From Eubacterium sp. 1001713B170207_170306_E7 (lineage in GTDB: Bacteria > Bacillota > Clostridia > Eubacteriales > Eubacteriaceae), in contig NZ_JADMVE010000004.1 of assembly GCF_015547515.1 (NCBI RefSeq), forward strand, positions 413,728 to 477,727: a stretch of 64,000 nucleotides of DNA, in the 5' to 3' direction. This document shows, one piece after another, positions 44,495-53,974 of this stretch (positions are counted from its first letter, which is position 1; each line of letters begins with the position of its first letter). The notes beneath the pieces were generated by a model. That model was given only the letters and a program-made list of their open reading frames with translations. It did not search any database and was not told the DNA's origin. A program made the position numbers and the translations under genes.

Positions 44495-45427
44495 ATGAGA
44501 GTAGACAGGCTTGTCAGCATTATTATGATACTCCTTGATAAAAAACGGGTAGGAGCCCAGGAGTTAGCAGATATGTTTGAAGTTTCACCCCGCACAATCT
44601 ACCGCGACATAGACGCGATCGGCATGGCAGGCATTCCTGTTCGCGGGGCATCAGGAGTAGGCGGCGGCTTTGAAATTATGGAGAACTATAAGCTTGATAA
44701 AAAGGTTTTTACAGCTGCTGACCTTTCCGCTATTTTGATGGGGCTTTCCAGTCTTTCCAATATTGTACGGGGTGAAGAGCTGGTAAACGCCCTTGCGAAA
44801 ATCAAAAGCTTTATCCCGGCCGACAGAGCCAAAGACATTGAATTAAAGGCAAATCAAATTTGTATCGATTTAAGTCTGTGGATGGGTAACCAAAGCATAC
44901 AGGCATATCTCGAGATTGTCAAAACGGCTTTGCAGGAAAGCCGCCTGCTTTCCTTTGAATATGCAGACCGTTACGGGAATAAGACCGTACGAACAGCCGA
45001 GCCTTATCAGCTTGTATTGAAAAGCAGTCATTGGTATTTTCAGGGCTATTGCCATATACGAAATGATTTTCGCTTATTCAGGCTGTCCCGCATATCAAGC
45101 CTGCAAATGAAAGCGGAAATTTTTACACCGCGGGATTATCAAAAACCACAGTTGGATTTTACGGATATTCTGGCAACGATGCAGATAAAAATCAAAATTC
45201 GTATTCATCACTCTGTAATGGACAGGGTCCTTGATTTCTGCTCTTATGAAGACTTGACGCCAGACGGTGATACGTATTATATTGCTCGTTTTCCTTTTAT
45301 AGAGAACGACTTCTACTACAGTATTCTGCTCAGCTTTGGAGATAAATGCGAGTGCCTGGAGCCGTTACATATCCGCACAGAAATGAAACGCAGAATACAG
45401 GATATAGCTGCCTTATACCAAAGATAG
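44495..45427 (+). CDS. WYL-domain (YafY/DeoR-like) transcriptional regulator
   Basis: 310 residues. HTH_11 at about 5-60 (LVSIIMILLDKKRVGAQELADMFEVSPRTIYRDI). The WYL domain is at about 140-225 (RLLSFEYADRYGNKTVRTAEPYQLVLKSSHWYFQGY), followed by the WCX tail. GGAGGCG-type site near the ATG. Probable regulator of the divergent isochorismatase and of itself. Confidence 0.9.
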   Translation: MRVDRLVSIIMILLDKKRVGAQELADMFEVSPRTIYRDIDAIGMAGIPVRGASGVGGGFEIMENYKLDKKVFTAADLSAILMGLSSLSNIVRGEELVNALAKIKSFIPADRAKDIELKANQICIDLSLWMGNQSIQAYLEIVKTALQESRLLSFEYADRYGNKTVRTAEPYQLVLKSSHWYFQGYCHIRNDFRLFRLSRISSLQMKAEIFTPRDYQKPQLDFTDILATMQIKIKIRIHHSVMDRVLDFCSYEDLTPDGDTYYIARFPFIENDFYYSILLSFGDKCECLEPLHIRTEMKRRIQDIAALYQR

Positions 45428-45570
45428 TATATGGGCGCCGTCCCTCGCAGCTGCCACATCATGACCTGCAAAATAGAAAAACGGCACAGCCATAGCTGCG
45501 CCATTTTCCAAAAATAATCCGATGCCGTTTTATGGGTGCTCTGTCCCAGCGGGCTTTTCAAACCTATAAC

Positions 45571-45596
45571 CGGTGTACGCTGTTTCAGCGTATACC
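45571..45596. repeat. Palindromic element, copy 4, overlapping ribokinase 3' end
   Basis: CGGTGTACGC...GCGTATACC, the same family as copies at 6511, 22486 and 23844. Its right arm is the last codons (GIR, stop) of the minus-strand ribokinase gene. Confidence 0.75.
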
Positions 45597-46478
45597 ATAT
45601 TTCGCATCAACCTCTTCTTTTAAAGGAATTGACGGCGCGGCGCCCATCCGCGTGATACATATGGCCGAAGCCATTGTCGCTCTGCGAATAGCCTCATCAT
45701 CATCCATCCCCGATTCGATTCCCGCCAGATAATAACCGGTAAACGTATCACCTGCGCCGGTGGTATCCACGACTTTTTCACATTCTGCCACAGGCTGCGC
45801 AAAGGTTTTGTCCGAATCCGCAAACATGGACCCGTCGCCGCCCAGGGTCAAAACAATTTTTGCCTTTGGAAAACGTTCCCTGAGGTCCGTAAGAATCTTT
45901 TCCGGGGTCTTTTCTCCGGTCAGCAGCCCGCCCTCAATCTCGTTGAGCAGAAAAATATCTACCAGCTCCAGCGGAAGGCCCAGGCAGGCACTGTCCATCG
46001 GCGACGGGTTCAGGGCAATTCTGGCGCCCTTCTCCTTTGCGGTCCGCATCATTTCCGCAATGGCGCTTGTTTCATTTTGAAACAGAACCAAGTCCCCCTC
46101 CCGCAGCGTTTTACCGACGCGCTCAACATAAGCGCTGTCCGGCATGCCGTTTGTTCCCCGATACAGAATAATGCAGTTTTCACCGCGTTCGTCCACCTGA
46201 ATGACCGCGTGGCCATTTGTCTCTGGAACTCTTTCCAGCAATCCGACCTCTACGCCGCTTTCTTCCATGATATCAACCAGAAACTGAGCGTCCTCAGTCC
46301 CGGCAAAACCCGCGTGCCGTACCTCTGCGCCCGCACGTGCCAGCGCCACAGACTGGTTTAGGCCCTTTCCGCCCGGAAAAACCGAGCGTACCTTGGAGGA
46401 TAGCGTTTCACCCGGGCTTACAATCCTTTCCATTGAGTAGACATAGTCGATATTTAAAGAACCAAAATTTACGATCAT
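45585..46478 (-). CDS. rbsK: Ribokinase (PfkB family)
   Basis: 297 residues. PfkB signatures: GSLNIDYVYSMERIVSPGET with FPGGKGLNQSVALARAG near the N-terminus (the GGKG substrate motif) and DTTGAGDTFTGYYLAG (about 248-263, with the catalytic Asp). Phosphorylates ribose or a similar sugar with ATP. No transporter is nearby. The last codons lie within a repeated palindrome. Confidence 0.9.
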   Translation of the reverse strand: MIVNFGSLNIDYVYSMERIVSPGETLSSKVRSVFPGGKGLNQSVALARAGAEVRHAGFAGTEDAQFLVDIMEESGVEVGLLERVPETNGHAVIQVDERGENCIILYRGTNGMPDSAYVERVGKTLREGDLVLFQNETSAIAEMMRTAKEKGARIALNPSPMDSACLGLPLELVDIFLLNEIEGGLLTGEKTPEKILTDLRERFPKAKIVLTLGGDGSMFADSDKTFAQPVAECEKVVDTTGAGDTFTGYYLAGIESGMDDDEAIRRATMASAICITRMGAAPSIPLKEEVDAKYGIR

Positions 46479-46636
46479 CTTTTCTGTCTCCTTTTTATCT
46501 TTTCTTCATTATATCGTGACTCACTTAAAATTCCAAATATTTTATTCTTGAGTAAATCTTGAAAAACTGTCAGTGTTAGCGGTTGTAAAATTATGGTATA
46601 ATACTAGGGAATTACTTTTATAGAAAGGAAAACCGA

Positions 46637-47515
46637 ATGTACTATAATTTATGCCTGCTTTTTACATACTTTTTTCTTTACGCTGTTATCGGATGGTGCT
46701 GTGAAGTTGTATTTTGCTCCATTCCAAAGAAAAAATTTATTAACAGAGGGTTTTTAAACGGTCCGTACTGTCCGATTTACGGGGTGGGTGCACTTATCAT
46801 TGTCTCTATATTAGGACCATATATCAACGACCCTGTCAGCGTATTTTTTGTAGGTGTCGTCTCGACCTCTGTACTCGAATACGCTACAAGCTGGGCCATG
46901 GAAAAGCTTTTTCATGCAAAATGGTGGGATTATTCAAACCATAAGTTTAATATCAACGGACGCGTCTGCCTGAAAAACTCATTGCTTTTCGGCGTTATGG
47001 CACTTGCTCTCATGTACCTGGTGCACCCTTTTGTGGAGCGTATTATCTCACGATTTTCGCCTTTTTGGCTCGAGGTTGTGGCCACCTCCATTGCGGTGCT
47101 CATGATCGCCGACCTGATCACCTCTACTCTGGAAACCCTCAACTTCAAAAACAAGCTCAACCGTGTCTCTGAACTGGCGACCAGTGTTACCGACGACCTC
47201 AAGGAAAAAGGGATCGCGACAAAAGGCCAGCTTACCCAGAAGATTACCGATGTACGCAACGCCCAGCACGAGCTTCTCGAAAACGCAAAGGATGACGTTC
47301 AAAAGCATGTTGAGGAATTTGCCGGCCACTTGTCTGAAAAAGCCGCTTACCGCCGCTATTCACACAGCCGTATTATCAACGCTTTCCCGAATATGATCTC
47401 CAAGGATGATCCCGACTCCCTGAATCTGTACCGGGAAGCCATGCTGCACACGAAAAAAATCCGGAAGCTGCACAAAAAAGCAGAAAAACAGGCTAAAAAG
47501 TCTCAGGAAAAATAA
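46637..47515 (+). CDS. CmpB-like membrane protein (putative ABC transporter type IV, PF06541)
   Basis: 292 residues. Four to five membrane helices in the first 170 residues with the family pattern YAVIGWCCEVVF...FINRGFLNGPYCPIYGVGAL and WWDYSNHKFNINGRVCLKNSLLFG. The last 120 residues are a charged, helical cytoplasmic tail (KLHKKAEKQAKKSQEK at the end). The transport role is by family name only. GAAAGGAA precedes the ATG; a TATAAT is upstream. Confidence 0.82.
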   Translation: MYYNLCLLFTYFFLYAVIGWCCEVVFCSIPKKKFINRGFLNGPYCPIYGVGALIIVSILGPYINDPVSVFFVGVVSTSVLEYATSWAMEKLFHAKWWDYSNHKFNINGRVCLKNSLLFGVMALALMYLVHPFVERIISRFSPFWLEVVATSIAVLMIADLITSTLETLNFKNKLNRVSELATSVTDDLKEKGIATKGQLTQKITDVRNAQHELLENAKDDVQKHVEEFAGHLSEKAAYRRYSHSRIINAFPNMISKDDPDSLNLYREAMLHTKKIRKLHKKAEKQAKKSQEK

Positions 47516-47598
47516 TTTAAACAATGCTATAATAAAAGCGGGCCGCATTGGTCCGTTTTTATCATTTTATCTATTGATTAATACAGAAAGGACTTTTT

Positions 47599-49788
47599 AT
47601 GTCACAAAATAAAACCCTCGTTCTTGCGGAAAAACCTTCTGTTGGAAAAGATATTGCCCGCGTCCTGAAATGCAAAAATGGACAGAACGGTTATCTCGAA
47701 AACGAACGCTACATTGTTACCTGGGCTCTTGGCCATCTGGTATCCCTGGCCGATCCCGAAGCCTACGGTGAAAAATATCAAAGCTGGAATATGGAGTCCC
47801 TCCCCATGCTGCCGGAGCACATGAAACTGACCGTCTTAAAAGGCAGCGGAAAGCAGTATAAAATTGTTTCCTCTCTTCTCGGCCGTTCTGATGTAAAGGA
47901 CATTGTCATCGCGACCGACGCCGGACGGGAAGGCGAGCTCGTGGCTCGGTGGATTCTTGACAAGGCGCACTGCAAAAAACCGATCAAACGCCTTTGGATC
48001 TCCTCTGTAACAGATAAAGCCATCTCCGAGGGCTTTAAACACTTAAAGCCCGGCGCCGAGTTCGATAATCTTTACCGCGCCGCACAATGCCGTGCCGAAG
48101 GGGACTGGCTTGTTGGCCTTAACATTACCCGGGCACTGACCGTCAAATACAACGCCCAGCTCTCAGCCGGACGCGTTCAGTCTGCAACGCTGAACATGAT
48201 TGTTCAACGTGAGGAGGCCATCAAAAATTTCAAGCCCGTGCCTTATTACAATCTTCAGGTGAAAACGCCGCAGTTTACACTTACCTGGCAGGGGCAGCAT
48301 GGTAAAAACATCAATTCAAAGGAAACCGCAGAAAAAATCCTTCAAAAGCTAAAGGGCAAATCCGCTGTTATCAGAGATATCAGTAAAAAGCCAAAAAAGA
48401 GCTACTCCCCGGGACTCTATGATCTGACAGAGCTCCAGAGAGATGCCAACCGTCTTTTCGGCATGAGCCCAAAGGAAACGCTGAATATCATGCAGCGTTT
48501 ATATGAGAATCACAAAATTTTGACCTATCCCCGCACCGATTCAAAATACCTGACACAGGACATTGTTCCCACACTGTCCGAACGGCTCAAAACCATCTCC
48601 ATCGGCCCCTATAAATCTGCTGTCAGCGAAATTTTGAAGCTCGGCATCCACACGAACAAAAGCTTTGTCGACGACCATAAGGTTTCCGACCATCACGCGA
48701 TCATTCCAACCGAACAGCGCGTAATCCTGGCAAACCTGAGTACCGATGAACGCAGGATTTACGATCTGGTCATCAAGCGCTTTCTCAGTGTCTTTCTGCC
48801 ACCTTACGAATATCTGCTGACGACGGTCACAGCCGATATTGCAGGGGAAGCCCTGACCGCAAAAGGACGTGAGATTGTAACCCTTGGCTACAAAAAAGTC
48901 TATGAAAATCAATCTGAGGAGGAGGACGAGGAGGACAACGAAGATCAGAAGCTTCCCTCACTCAAAAAAGGGGATTCCCTTCCTGTCTCTCAGGTTGTAC
49001 TAAAAGAACTGGAAACTACCCCCCCGGCACGCTTTACAGAAGCCACGCTGCTGTCTGCCATGGAAAATCCTCAAAAGGTTGTAAAGGTTGATGCCATGGC
49101 TGCCAAAACCCTTGGTGAAACCGGCGGAATCGGAACCGTTGCCACCAGAGCGGATATTATCGAAAAATTATATAAAATGTTTGTGATTGAAAAGAAGGGC
49201 AACTCCCTCTATCCAACCTCTAAGGGCCGTCAACTTATCGACCTGGTGCCGCCCGATTTAAAATCCCCCCTCATGACCGCCAAATGGGAACGGCAGCTGG
49301 AATTGATCAGCAAAGGCAAGAGCGATCCCAACGCTTTTATCACCGATATCAAAGCCTACACCACCGAGCTGGTCAATGATGTTAAGAGCAGCAATGAAAA
49401 ATTTGTTCATGATAATAAAAGCGGGCAAAAATGCCCGGAATGCGGAAAAAACCTGCTTGAAGTTAAAGGCAAATACGGCATGATGCTTGTGTGCCAGGAC
49501 AGAGCCTGCGGCTACCGTGAAAATGTCAGTAAAAACACGAATATCCGCTGCCCCGAGTGCCATGTCAGGCTGGAGATCCGCGGCAAAGGAGACGGCGCCA
49601 TTTATTTCTGCAAGCGCTGCGGCTTCAGAGAAAAGGTCTCCAGCTTTAACAAAAAACATTTTGACGGCAATCGAAAAAACAATAAGCGCGAGGCTCAGAA
49701 TATTATGCGTAAAATGAAGAAAGAAAATCAGGAAGCCGTCAATAATCCCTTTGCGGAGGCACTGGCCAAGCTCAAGGATTCAGAATAG
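47599..49788 (+). CDS. topB: DNA topoisomerase III
   Basis: 729 residues, type IA topoisomerase. TOPRIM domain at about 6-140 with LVLAEKPSVGKD and the metal Asp in ATDAGREGEL. The active-site tyrosine is in ILTYPRTDSKYL (about 312). The C-terminus has two zinc-ribbon-like segments (CPECGKNLLEV...CQDRACGY and CPECHVRLEI...CKRCGF). Relaxes or decatenates DNA. Chromosomal housekeeping copies and mobile-element copies both exist; its composition matches the chromosome. AGAAAGGA precedes the ATG. Confidence 0.95.
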   Translation: MSQNKTLVLAEKPSVGKDIARVLKCKNGQNGYLENERYIVTWALGHLVSLADPEAYGEKYQSWNMESLPMLPEHMKLTVLKGSGKQYKIVSSLLGRSDVKDIVIATDAGREGELVARWILDKAHCKKPIKRLWISSVTDKAISEGFKHLKPGAEFDNLYRAAQCRAEGDWLVGLNITRALTVKYNAQLSAGRVQSATLNMIVQREEAIKNFKPVPYYNLQVKTPQFTLTWQGQHGKNINSKETAEKILQKLKGKSAVIRDISKKPKKSYSPGLYDLTELQRDANRLFGMSPKETLNIMQRLYENHKILTYPRTDSKYLTQDIVPTLSERLKTISIGPYKSAVSEILKLGIHTNKSFVDDHKVSDHHAIIPTEQRVILANLSTDERRIYDLVIKRFLSVFLPPYEYLLTTVTADIAGEALTAKGREIVTLGYKKVYENQSEEEDEEDNEDQKLPSLKKGDSLPVSQVVLKELETTPPARFTEATLLSAMENPQKVVKVDAMAAKTLGETGGIGTVATRADIIEKLYKMFVIEKKGNSLYPTSKGRQLIDLVPPDLKSPLMTAKWERQLELISKGKSDPNAFITDIKAYTTELVNDVKSSNEKFVHDNKSGQKCPECGKNLLEVKGKYGMMLVCQDRACGYRENVSKNTNIRCPECHVRLEIRGKGDGAIYFCKRCGFREKVSSFNKKHFDGNRKNNKREAQNIMRKMKKENQEAVNNPFAEALAKLKDSE

Positions 49789-49833
49789 CTTACAAGGTTC
49801 TTAAAACACGTTATCAGAAAGGAGGCCCGTTCA

Positions 49834-50685
49834 ATGCTCTGCCACAGCCAGTTAAACCTGCTCAGCCAGCTGACCGCTCTTCCCCTCCCGGTGAACGCCG
49901 GGGAGCTGCCCATCCGTGTTTCTGAAATGGTGGCGGTGCATCGCCGCCATTACCCTAAGCTGGCTGGCGATGCCGCCATGACGTCCAAGGAATGGCGCCA
50001 TTCTCTTGAGCTTATCCAGGAGGATGACACACTGATGGCGCTTCAGATTCTCAGCCAGGCCGACGAACCCCGCAACGGGCTCTACGGTCTCTGTTTCAGC
50101 TCAGATTCGCCTGAAACGGGCATTATTACCTTTAGGGGAACAGTTGGCCTTGGCGGTTGGATCGATAACTATAAAGGCGCTTTTTCCGAGGAAACGGATC
50201 AGCAGAAAAGCGCCCTCAGCTTCTTTAAGCACTGTAAGGAGCGGTTTGGTTTTTCACATTTTGACTTGGCCGGCCATTCCAAGGGCGGTAACGACGCGCA
50301 GTATATTACCATTTTAAACGGCGAGCACATTCATCAATGTGTCACCTTCAACAGTCCCGGTTTCTCAGCTGATTTTATCGGAAAATACGATGGTCAAATC
50401 CAGGAAAACAGAGACAAAATCACTGCTTATGAAGGCGCCTATGACATCGTCAATATCCTGTTGACCAGCATTGCCGGAAAACGCCTGGTGATTGAAACCG
50501 GCTCTAAAACACCGAAAAACAATCACAAGCCTAATCATATTCTCGACGCACTTGGCAATATTGGACTCCCAGGAAAACGCCATCCTCTTTACAGCAGTAT
50601 CCAAAATATGACGGTTGCCGTAACCTTTGCCGTATTCCAAGCCAAAAGAAACTTAAAACACAAAAACAAAAAAAATCCTGCATAA
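49834..50685 (+). CDS. Mbeg1-like alpha/beta hydrolase (lipase-fold)
   Basis: 283 residues. The nucleophile elbow is FDLAGHSKGGNDAQY (Ser about 147), preceded by GIITFRGTVGLGGWIDNYKGAF. The pattern fits the Mbeg1-like / DUF2974 group. Activity and substrate unknown; no signal peptide. AAGGAGG lies upstream of the ATG, 46 bases after topB, so possibly co-transcribed. A terminator overlaps its end. Confidence 0.82.
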   Translation: MLCHSQLNLLSQLTALPLPVNAGELPIRVSEMVAVHRRHYPKLAGDAAMTSKEWRHSLELIQEDDTLMALQILSQADEPRNGLYGLCFSSDSPETGIITFRGTVGLGGWIDNYKGAFSEETDQQKSALSFFKHCKERFGFSHFDLAGHSKGGNDAQYITILNGEHIHQCVTFNSPGFSADFIGKYDGQIQENRDKITAYEGAYDIVNILLTSIAGKRLVIETGSKTPKNNHKPNHILDALGNIGLPGKRHPLYSSIQNMTVAVTFAVFQAKRNLKHKNKKNPA

Positions 50686-50697
50686 AACAGGATTTTT
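50671..50697 (+). terminator. Terminator after Mbeg1-like gene
   Basis: AAAAATCCTG / CAGGATTTTT hairpin followed by T-run; the stop codon lies within it. Confidence 0.88.
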
Positions 50698-50775
50698 TTA
50701 TTTTCTTTTTGGGCACAGATATTTTAATGAAAATAAAAAAACAGCCAGTGCTGTTAAAAGTCTCAAAAAATAAAA

Positions 50776-50850
50776 TGGAGCGGAAGACGAGATTTGAACT
50801 CGCGACCCTCGCCTTGGCAAGGCGATGCTCTACCACTGAGCCACTTCCGC
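50776..50850 (-). tRNA. tRNA-Gly(GCC)
   Basis: Complete cloverleaf with encoded CCA. Acceptor GCGGAAG/CTTCCGC, anticodon loop TTGCCAA, T-loop GTTCAAATC. Confidence 0.96.
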
Positions 50851-50961
50851 TTAACTTCGCTTGAACAATTTTCATCAGCGAACATATATTATTATAATCG
50901 CTTCCCTTTATTTTGTCAAGCACTTTTTTAATTTTTTTGATGCGTTCGTCTAAATTCAATA

Positions 50962-51046
50962 TGGTGCGGATGAAGGGAGTCGAACCCCCACATCATTCGA
51001 TACTAGATCCTAAGTCTAGCGCGTCTGCCAATTCCGCCACATCCGC
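50962..51046 (-). tRNA. tRNA-Leu(UAG), rebuilt at the left end of the element
   Basis: Acceptor GCGGATG/CATCCGC with CCA, anticodon loop CTTAGGA, long variable arm. The 3' half (50962-51007) is flanking chromosome; the 5' half (51008-51046) lies in the direct repeat and is supplied by the inserted element. Confidence 0.95.
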
Positions 51047-51230
51047 ATAATGCAGCGTTACTCAGACGAGCAAAGCATCTGTATGTAACGTGCTCAATTA
51101 TAATAACAAATGACGCCACCCCTGTCAAGATTTTTTTAACCTTTTCCTCCCCGAATTTTTACATTCATGCATACAGATTCAGTCGTTCTCCTCTTACAAA
51201 TCCCATCAATGTCACGCCGTGTCTTCTGGC
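51008..51230. repeat. attL: left 223-bp direct repeat
   Basis: Matches 58748-58970 over 223 bases with seven mismatches. It includes the 5' half of tRNA-Leu, its upstream promoter (TTGACA at 51123-51128, 17 bases, TATTAT at 51100-51105, minus strand) and a remnant of the last 21 codons of fdhD. The first 40 bases are identical and include the likely crossover. Confidence 0.93.
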
Positions 51231-51380
51231 AATAATTGAACACATAAAATATCTTTTTTAAATGTTATCCATATTAGATTTTTGGCAATCTACAATACTA
51301 GACCATATAATACATTATTATCCCTATCCCGTCAAGTTTTATTCTCTACACTTTTATCCCCAAAAATCTTAACAATAAAA
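51231..51380. other. Short gene-less stretch at left end of element
   Basis: AT-rich, between the left repeat and the terminator of the surface protein gene. Nothing recognisable seen. Confidence 0.4.
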
Positions 51381-51407
51381 AAATCTGGATTTTTAATTCC
51401 AGACTTT
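51381..51407 (-). terminator. Terminator of surface protein gene
   Basis: AAGTCTGGA / TCCAGATTT hairpin with A/T-runs on both sides, about 20 bases after the stop. Confidence 0.8.
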
Positions 51408-51427
51408 TTTTATTATACTATTTGGGC

Positions 51428-52801
51428 TTAATGTTGTTTTCTTTTTAATAAAATTCCAGTTCCAAATAAGATAAGCAATACGCCTGTAACAATCAATACA
51501 TTAAAATAATTATCGATAAACTCAATGCCTGTATTAGGATTGAAATTTTTATTTTCTGTTGCTATAGAATTGCTTTTTTCTGTATCACTTGTATGGTTAT
51601 CATTAGGCGCTGGCGGATTAAATTCTTCGTCTTTTCCACCATTATCAGTATTTCCGCCTTCTTCATCAGGTTTTGATTCATTCTCTACTGTAAAAATATA
51701 ATCTGAACAACTGTCCTGTTTTACTATAACGTTTCCCAGTTCGTCAACCACCAAATTTTCTGTAACTAATTCTATTTCTTGTGTCTCAGGATTATACCTG
51801 TAATAGTCAACAACTTTTCCAGCATAATCACTGCCAATATTCAATGTAATTTCAGCCATTGCTGGTAACTTTCCATGATGATTAAAATGAATTGTTGAAG
51901 CAATTTTTTCATTGTCTTTAATTAAAGAATCTGTGTCTGGAATATAGGAAGCATCGCCTATCACAATACCAAAATCATATTTAACATTTGGCGCTACCTC
52001 TTCAAGTGTTCCTTTTTCAAATTTAAACTGATAGTTTTCTCCTTGTAAAATAATATCGCTATTTCTTTGCGCCAAATAATTCAATCTTTCAGAATCCAAC
52101 ACTGTGTTATCTTTAATATTTTCAATAACAACTGGATTTTCCCCTTCACCCAGTGTTTTAACACTAATTTGTTCTGAGCGATAAATCTCACCATCCATTT
52201 CAATTTGACCAACAAAATAATATGTTGTTCCAGATTTCAAATTATCAGAAACAAATCCCGTGTAATTAATATCTCCTCGATATGCTCTCGCCTCTTCACC
52301 AGTATTTGATTCAGTAATTGGTGCTTCACTATAAAATAATTTGTTTGAATAATTTGTTTCAAAATTCATTCCTATATTAATTTGACTTTCTGTTATTCTT
52401 TCAGAATAAATTTGAATATCTAAATTCTCTCCATAAGTTGTAAAACTTGTATTTTCTGAACGGTATATCTTCCCATCGATATTAACTTCTCCAACAATAT
52501 AATATGTTGTTTCTGGTTTTAATCCACTAATCGGGGTTAAAATATTTTTAATACACTCACCTGGGTTGTCCTCTGAAAGTGGTGATGTACTGATATAAAC
52601 ATATGCATTCTCTACACTTTCCCCAGAATTTTTTAAACTTACATTAACACGAGCAGACGTTTTTTGAATTGCAAAAACTGAAATACCAATTTGATAATCT
52701 TCTTCCACTACGCCTTGGCTTTCATTGGCCATAACCGGCGCAATCAAACTAATCATTATCAACGAAATAATTAATACTGACAATAAACTTTTCTTTTTCA
52801 T
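51428..52801 (-). CDS. Surface protein with fibronectin-like repeats and NPNTG tail
   Basis: 457 residues. Signal peptide 1-26 (KSLLSVLIISLIMISLIAPV). Two related repeats at about 40-115 and 125-205 (YYIVGEVNIDGKIYRSE and YYFVGQIEMDGEIYRSE), then an unrelated beta-rich domain (about 215-365) and an acidic Gly/Asn linker. The C-terminus has NPNTG, a hydrophobic helix and LLKRKQH, a sortase sorting signal of non-LPxTG type. The ATG at 52801 follows GGGAG. It is the cargo of the element and would alter the host cell surface (adhesion, exclusion or binding); the ligand is unknown. Confidence 0.8.
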   Translation of the reverse strand: MKKKSLLSVLIISLIMISLIAPVMANESQGVVEEDYQIGISVFAIQKTSARVNVSLKNSGESVENAYVYISTSPLSEDNPGECIKNILTPISGLKPETTYYIVGEVNIDGKIYRSENTSFTTYGENLDIQIYSERITESQINIGMNFETNYSNKLFYSEAPITESNTGEEARAYRGDINYTGFVSDNLKSGTTYYFVGQIEMDGEIYRSEQISVKTLGEGENPVVIENIKDNTVLDSERLNYLAQRNSDIILQGENYQFKFEKGTLEEVAPNVKYDFGIVIGDASYIPDTDSLIKDNEKIASTIHFNHHGKLPAMAEITLNIGSDYAGKVVDYYRYNPETQEIELVTENLVVDELGNVIVKQDSCSDYIFTVENESKPDEEGGNTDNGGKDEEFNPPAPNDNHTSDTEKSNSIATENKNFNPNTGIEFIDNYFNVLIVTGVLLILFGTGILLKRKQH

Positions 52802-53025
52802 GCTTTCTCCCACTTCTTAATATTTTAATTTTATGTATATAAATTATACACTAATTATTAATTAACTTATTTTCTAATACTCCTTTCCTTTCTAATCAAA
52901 TTTATAAATCTATATTAGCATAATCTCACTAAAAAAACAACGTTTGAGTTAAATATTAAACTATAACATTGTAGTCATTCAAGAATTAAACGGATATATT
53001 CAATCATGAAAGGAAGATTATATAG

Positions 53026-53361
53026 ATGAAAAATATAAATTATAAAGATATTGGTAACCGTATCAAAAAACAAAGGAAAAAACTAAAAATAACTCAAGAA
53101 CAAATGAGTGCTGATATTAATATTACTATTCCTTTCCTTTCAAAAATCGAAAACGGTAAGACCAATTTTTCATTAGATATCCTTGCTGAGATTGCGGATT
53201 ACTTAAAAATTGATGTATCTTATATTCTCTCTGGTGCAATTTCAACCACACCCAATTATTTATTACCTCAACTTACCGAAGAATATGTAAAAATGACACC
53301 TTCCCAGAAAGAACTATTATTAGATATTGCTAAATCTATCAACAAAAACAATTTAAATTAA
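53026..53361 (+). CDS. XRE-family regulator of the element
   Basis: 111 residues. HTH_3 at about 8-62 (IGNRIKKQRKKLKITQEQMSADINITIPFLSKIENGKTNFSLDIL). The tail is helical without a peptidase domain. GAAAGGAA precedes the ATG by about 10 bases. Probably the repressor of the element's own genes; upstream sequence is AT-rich with partial dyads. Confidence 0.88.
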   Translation: MKNINYKDIGNRIKKQRKKLKITQEQMSADINITIPFLSKIENGKTNFSLDILAEIADYLKIDVSYILSGAISTTPNYLLPQLTEEYVKMTPSQKELLLDIAKSINKNNLN

Positions 53362-53392
53362 TTTTTAACTAATATTTATATATTTAAAATTC

Positions 53393-53974
53393 CTATTTTT
53401 TTCTAGCGCTGTTTTCTATTTCAAATAGTTTTACTTTTCTATAAAAAGTCGGCTTGCTTAATTCTAATTCTATCATGGCTTCAACGGCTTTTATCTTTCC
53501 TGCTTTCCATCTGTCATAAACCTCTTTGAATTTTTCTTTATCCACTTGAATTGGCTTACGCCCTTTATACTTTCCTTCTGACTTAGCAATCGCAATCCCT
53601 TCTCTTTGGCGCTCCAAAGTACACTCTCTTTCAAACTGCGCCAATCCTGCAAAAATAGTCAGCATTAAACGCCCTTGAGGTGTTGACGTGTCTATCTTCT
53701 CTTTCTGGCTGATAAAATTCACATCTTTCTCTGCCAAAGTATCAATAAGATTTAAGAGGTCTTTTGTCGAGCGTGCTAATCGTGAGTAACTTTCTACAAC
53801 AACGGTATCTCCCGCTCTTACAAATTCCAGCATTCTTTTTAATTCTGGACGTTGTGTATTTTTTCCGCTGAGTTTATCAATAAATACCTTCTCTACTTCC
53901 AAATCCGCCATTATCTTTTCCTGACGTGATGTATTCTGTTCTGTAGTACTTACCCTTACATATCCTACCTTCAT
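53393..53974 (-). CDS. Serine recombinase (resolvase/invertase family)
   Basis: 193 residues. Catalytic Ser in GYVRVSTTEQN (about 10), VVVESYSRLARS, STPQGRLMLTIFAGLAQFERE and the C-terminal HTH (KPTFYRKVKLF). Small resolvases of this size resolve plasmid multimers or invert DNA. The ATG at 53974 is preferred; an ATG four codons earlier touches the ribosome site. No res site was identified. Confidence 0.92.
   Translation of the reverse strand: MKVGYVRVSTTEQNTSRQEKIMADLEVEKVFIDKLSGKNTQRPELKRMLEFVRAGDTVVVESYSRLARSTKDLLNLIDTLAEKDVNFISQKEKIDTSTPQGRLMLTIFAGLAQFERECTLERQREGIAIAKSEGKYKGRKPIQVDKEKFKEVYDRWKAGKIKAVEAMIELELSKPTFYRKVKLFEIENSARKK

Noticed and set aside
45316..45561. Minus-strand ORF overlapping the WYL regulator 3' end
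   Set aside because: It lies mostly in the shadow of the regulator gene, has no ribosome site, and no recognisable composition.
50531..50959. Minus-strand 142-aa ORF
   Set aside because: It runs through the tRNA-Gly gene, a terminator and the hydrolase gene; it is a chance frame.
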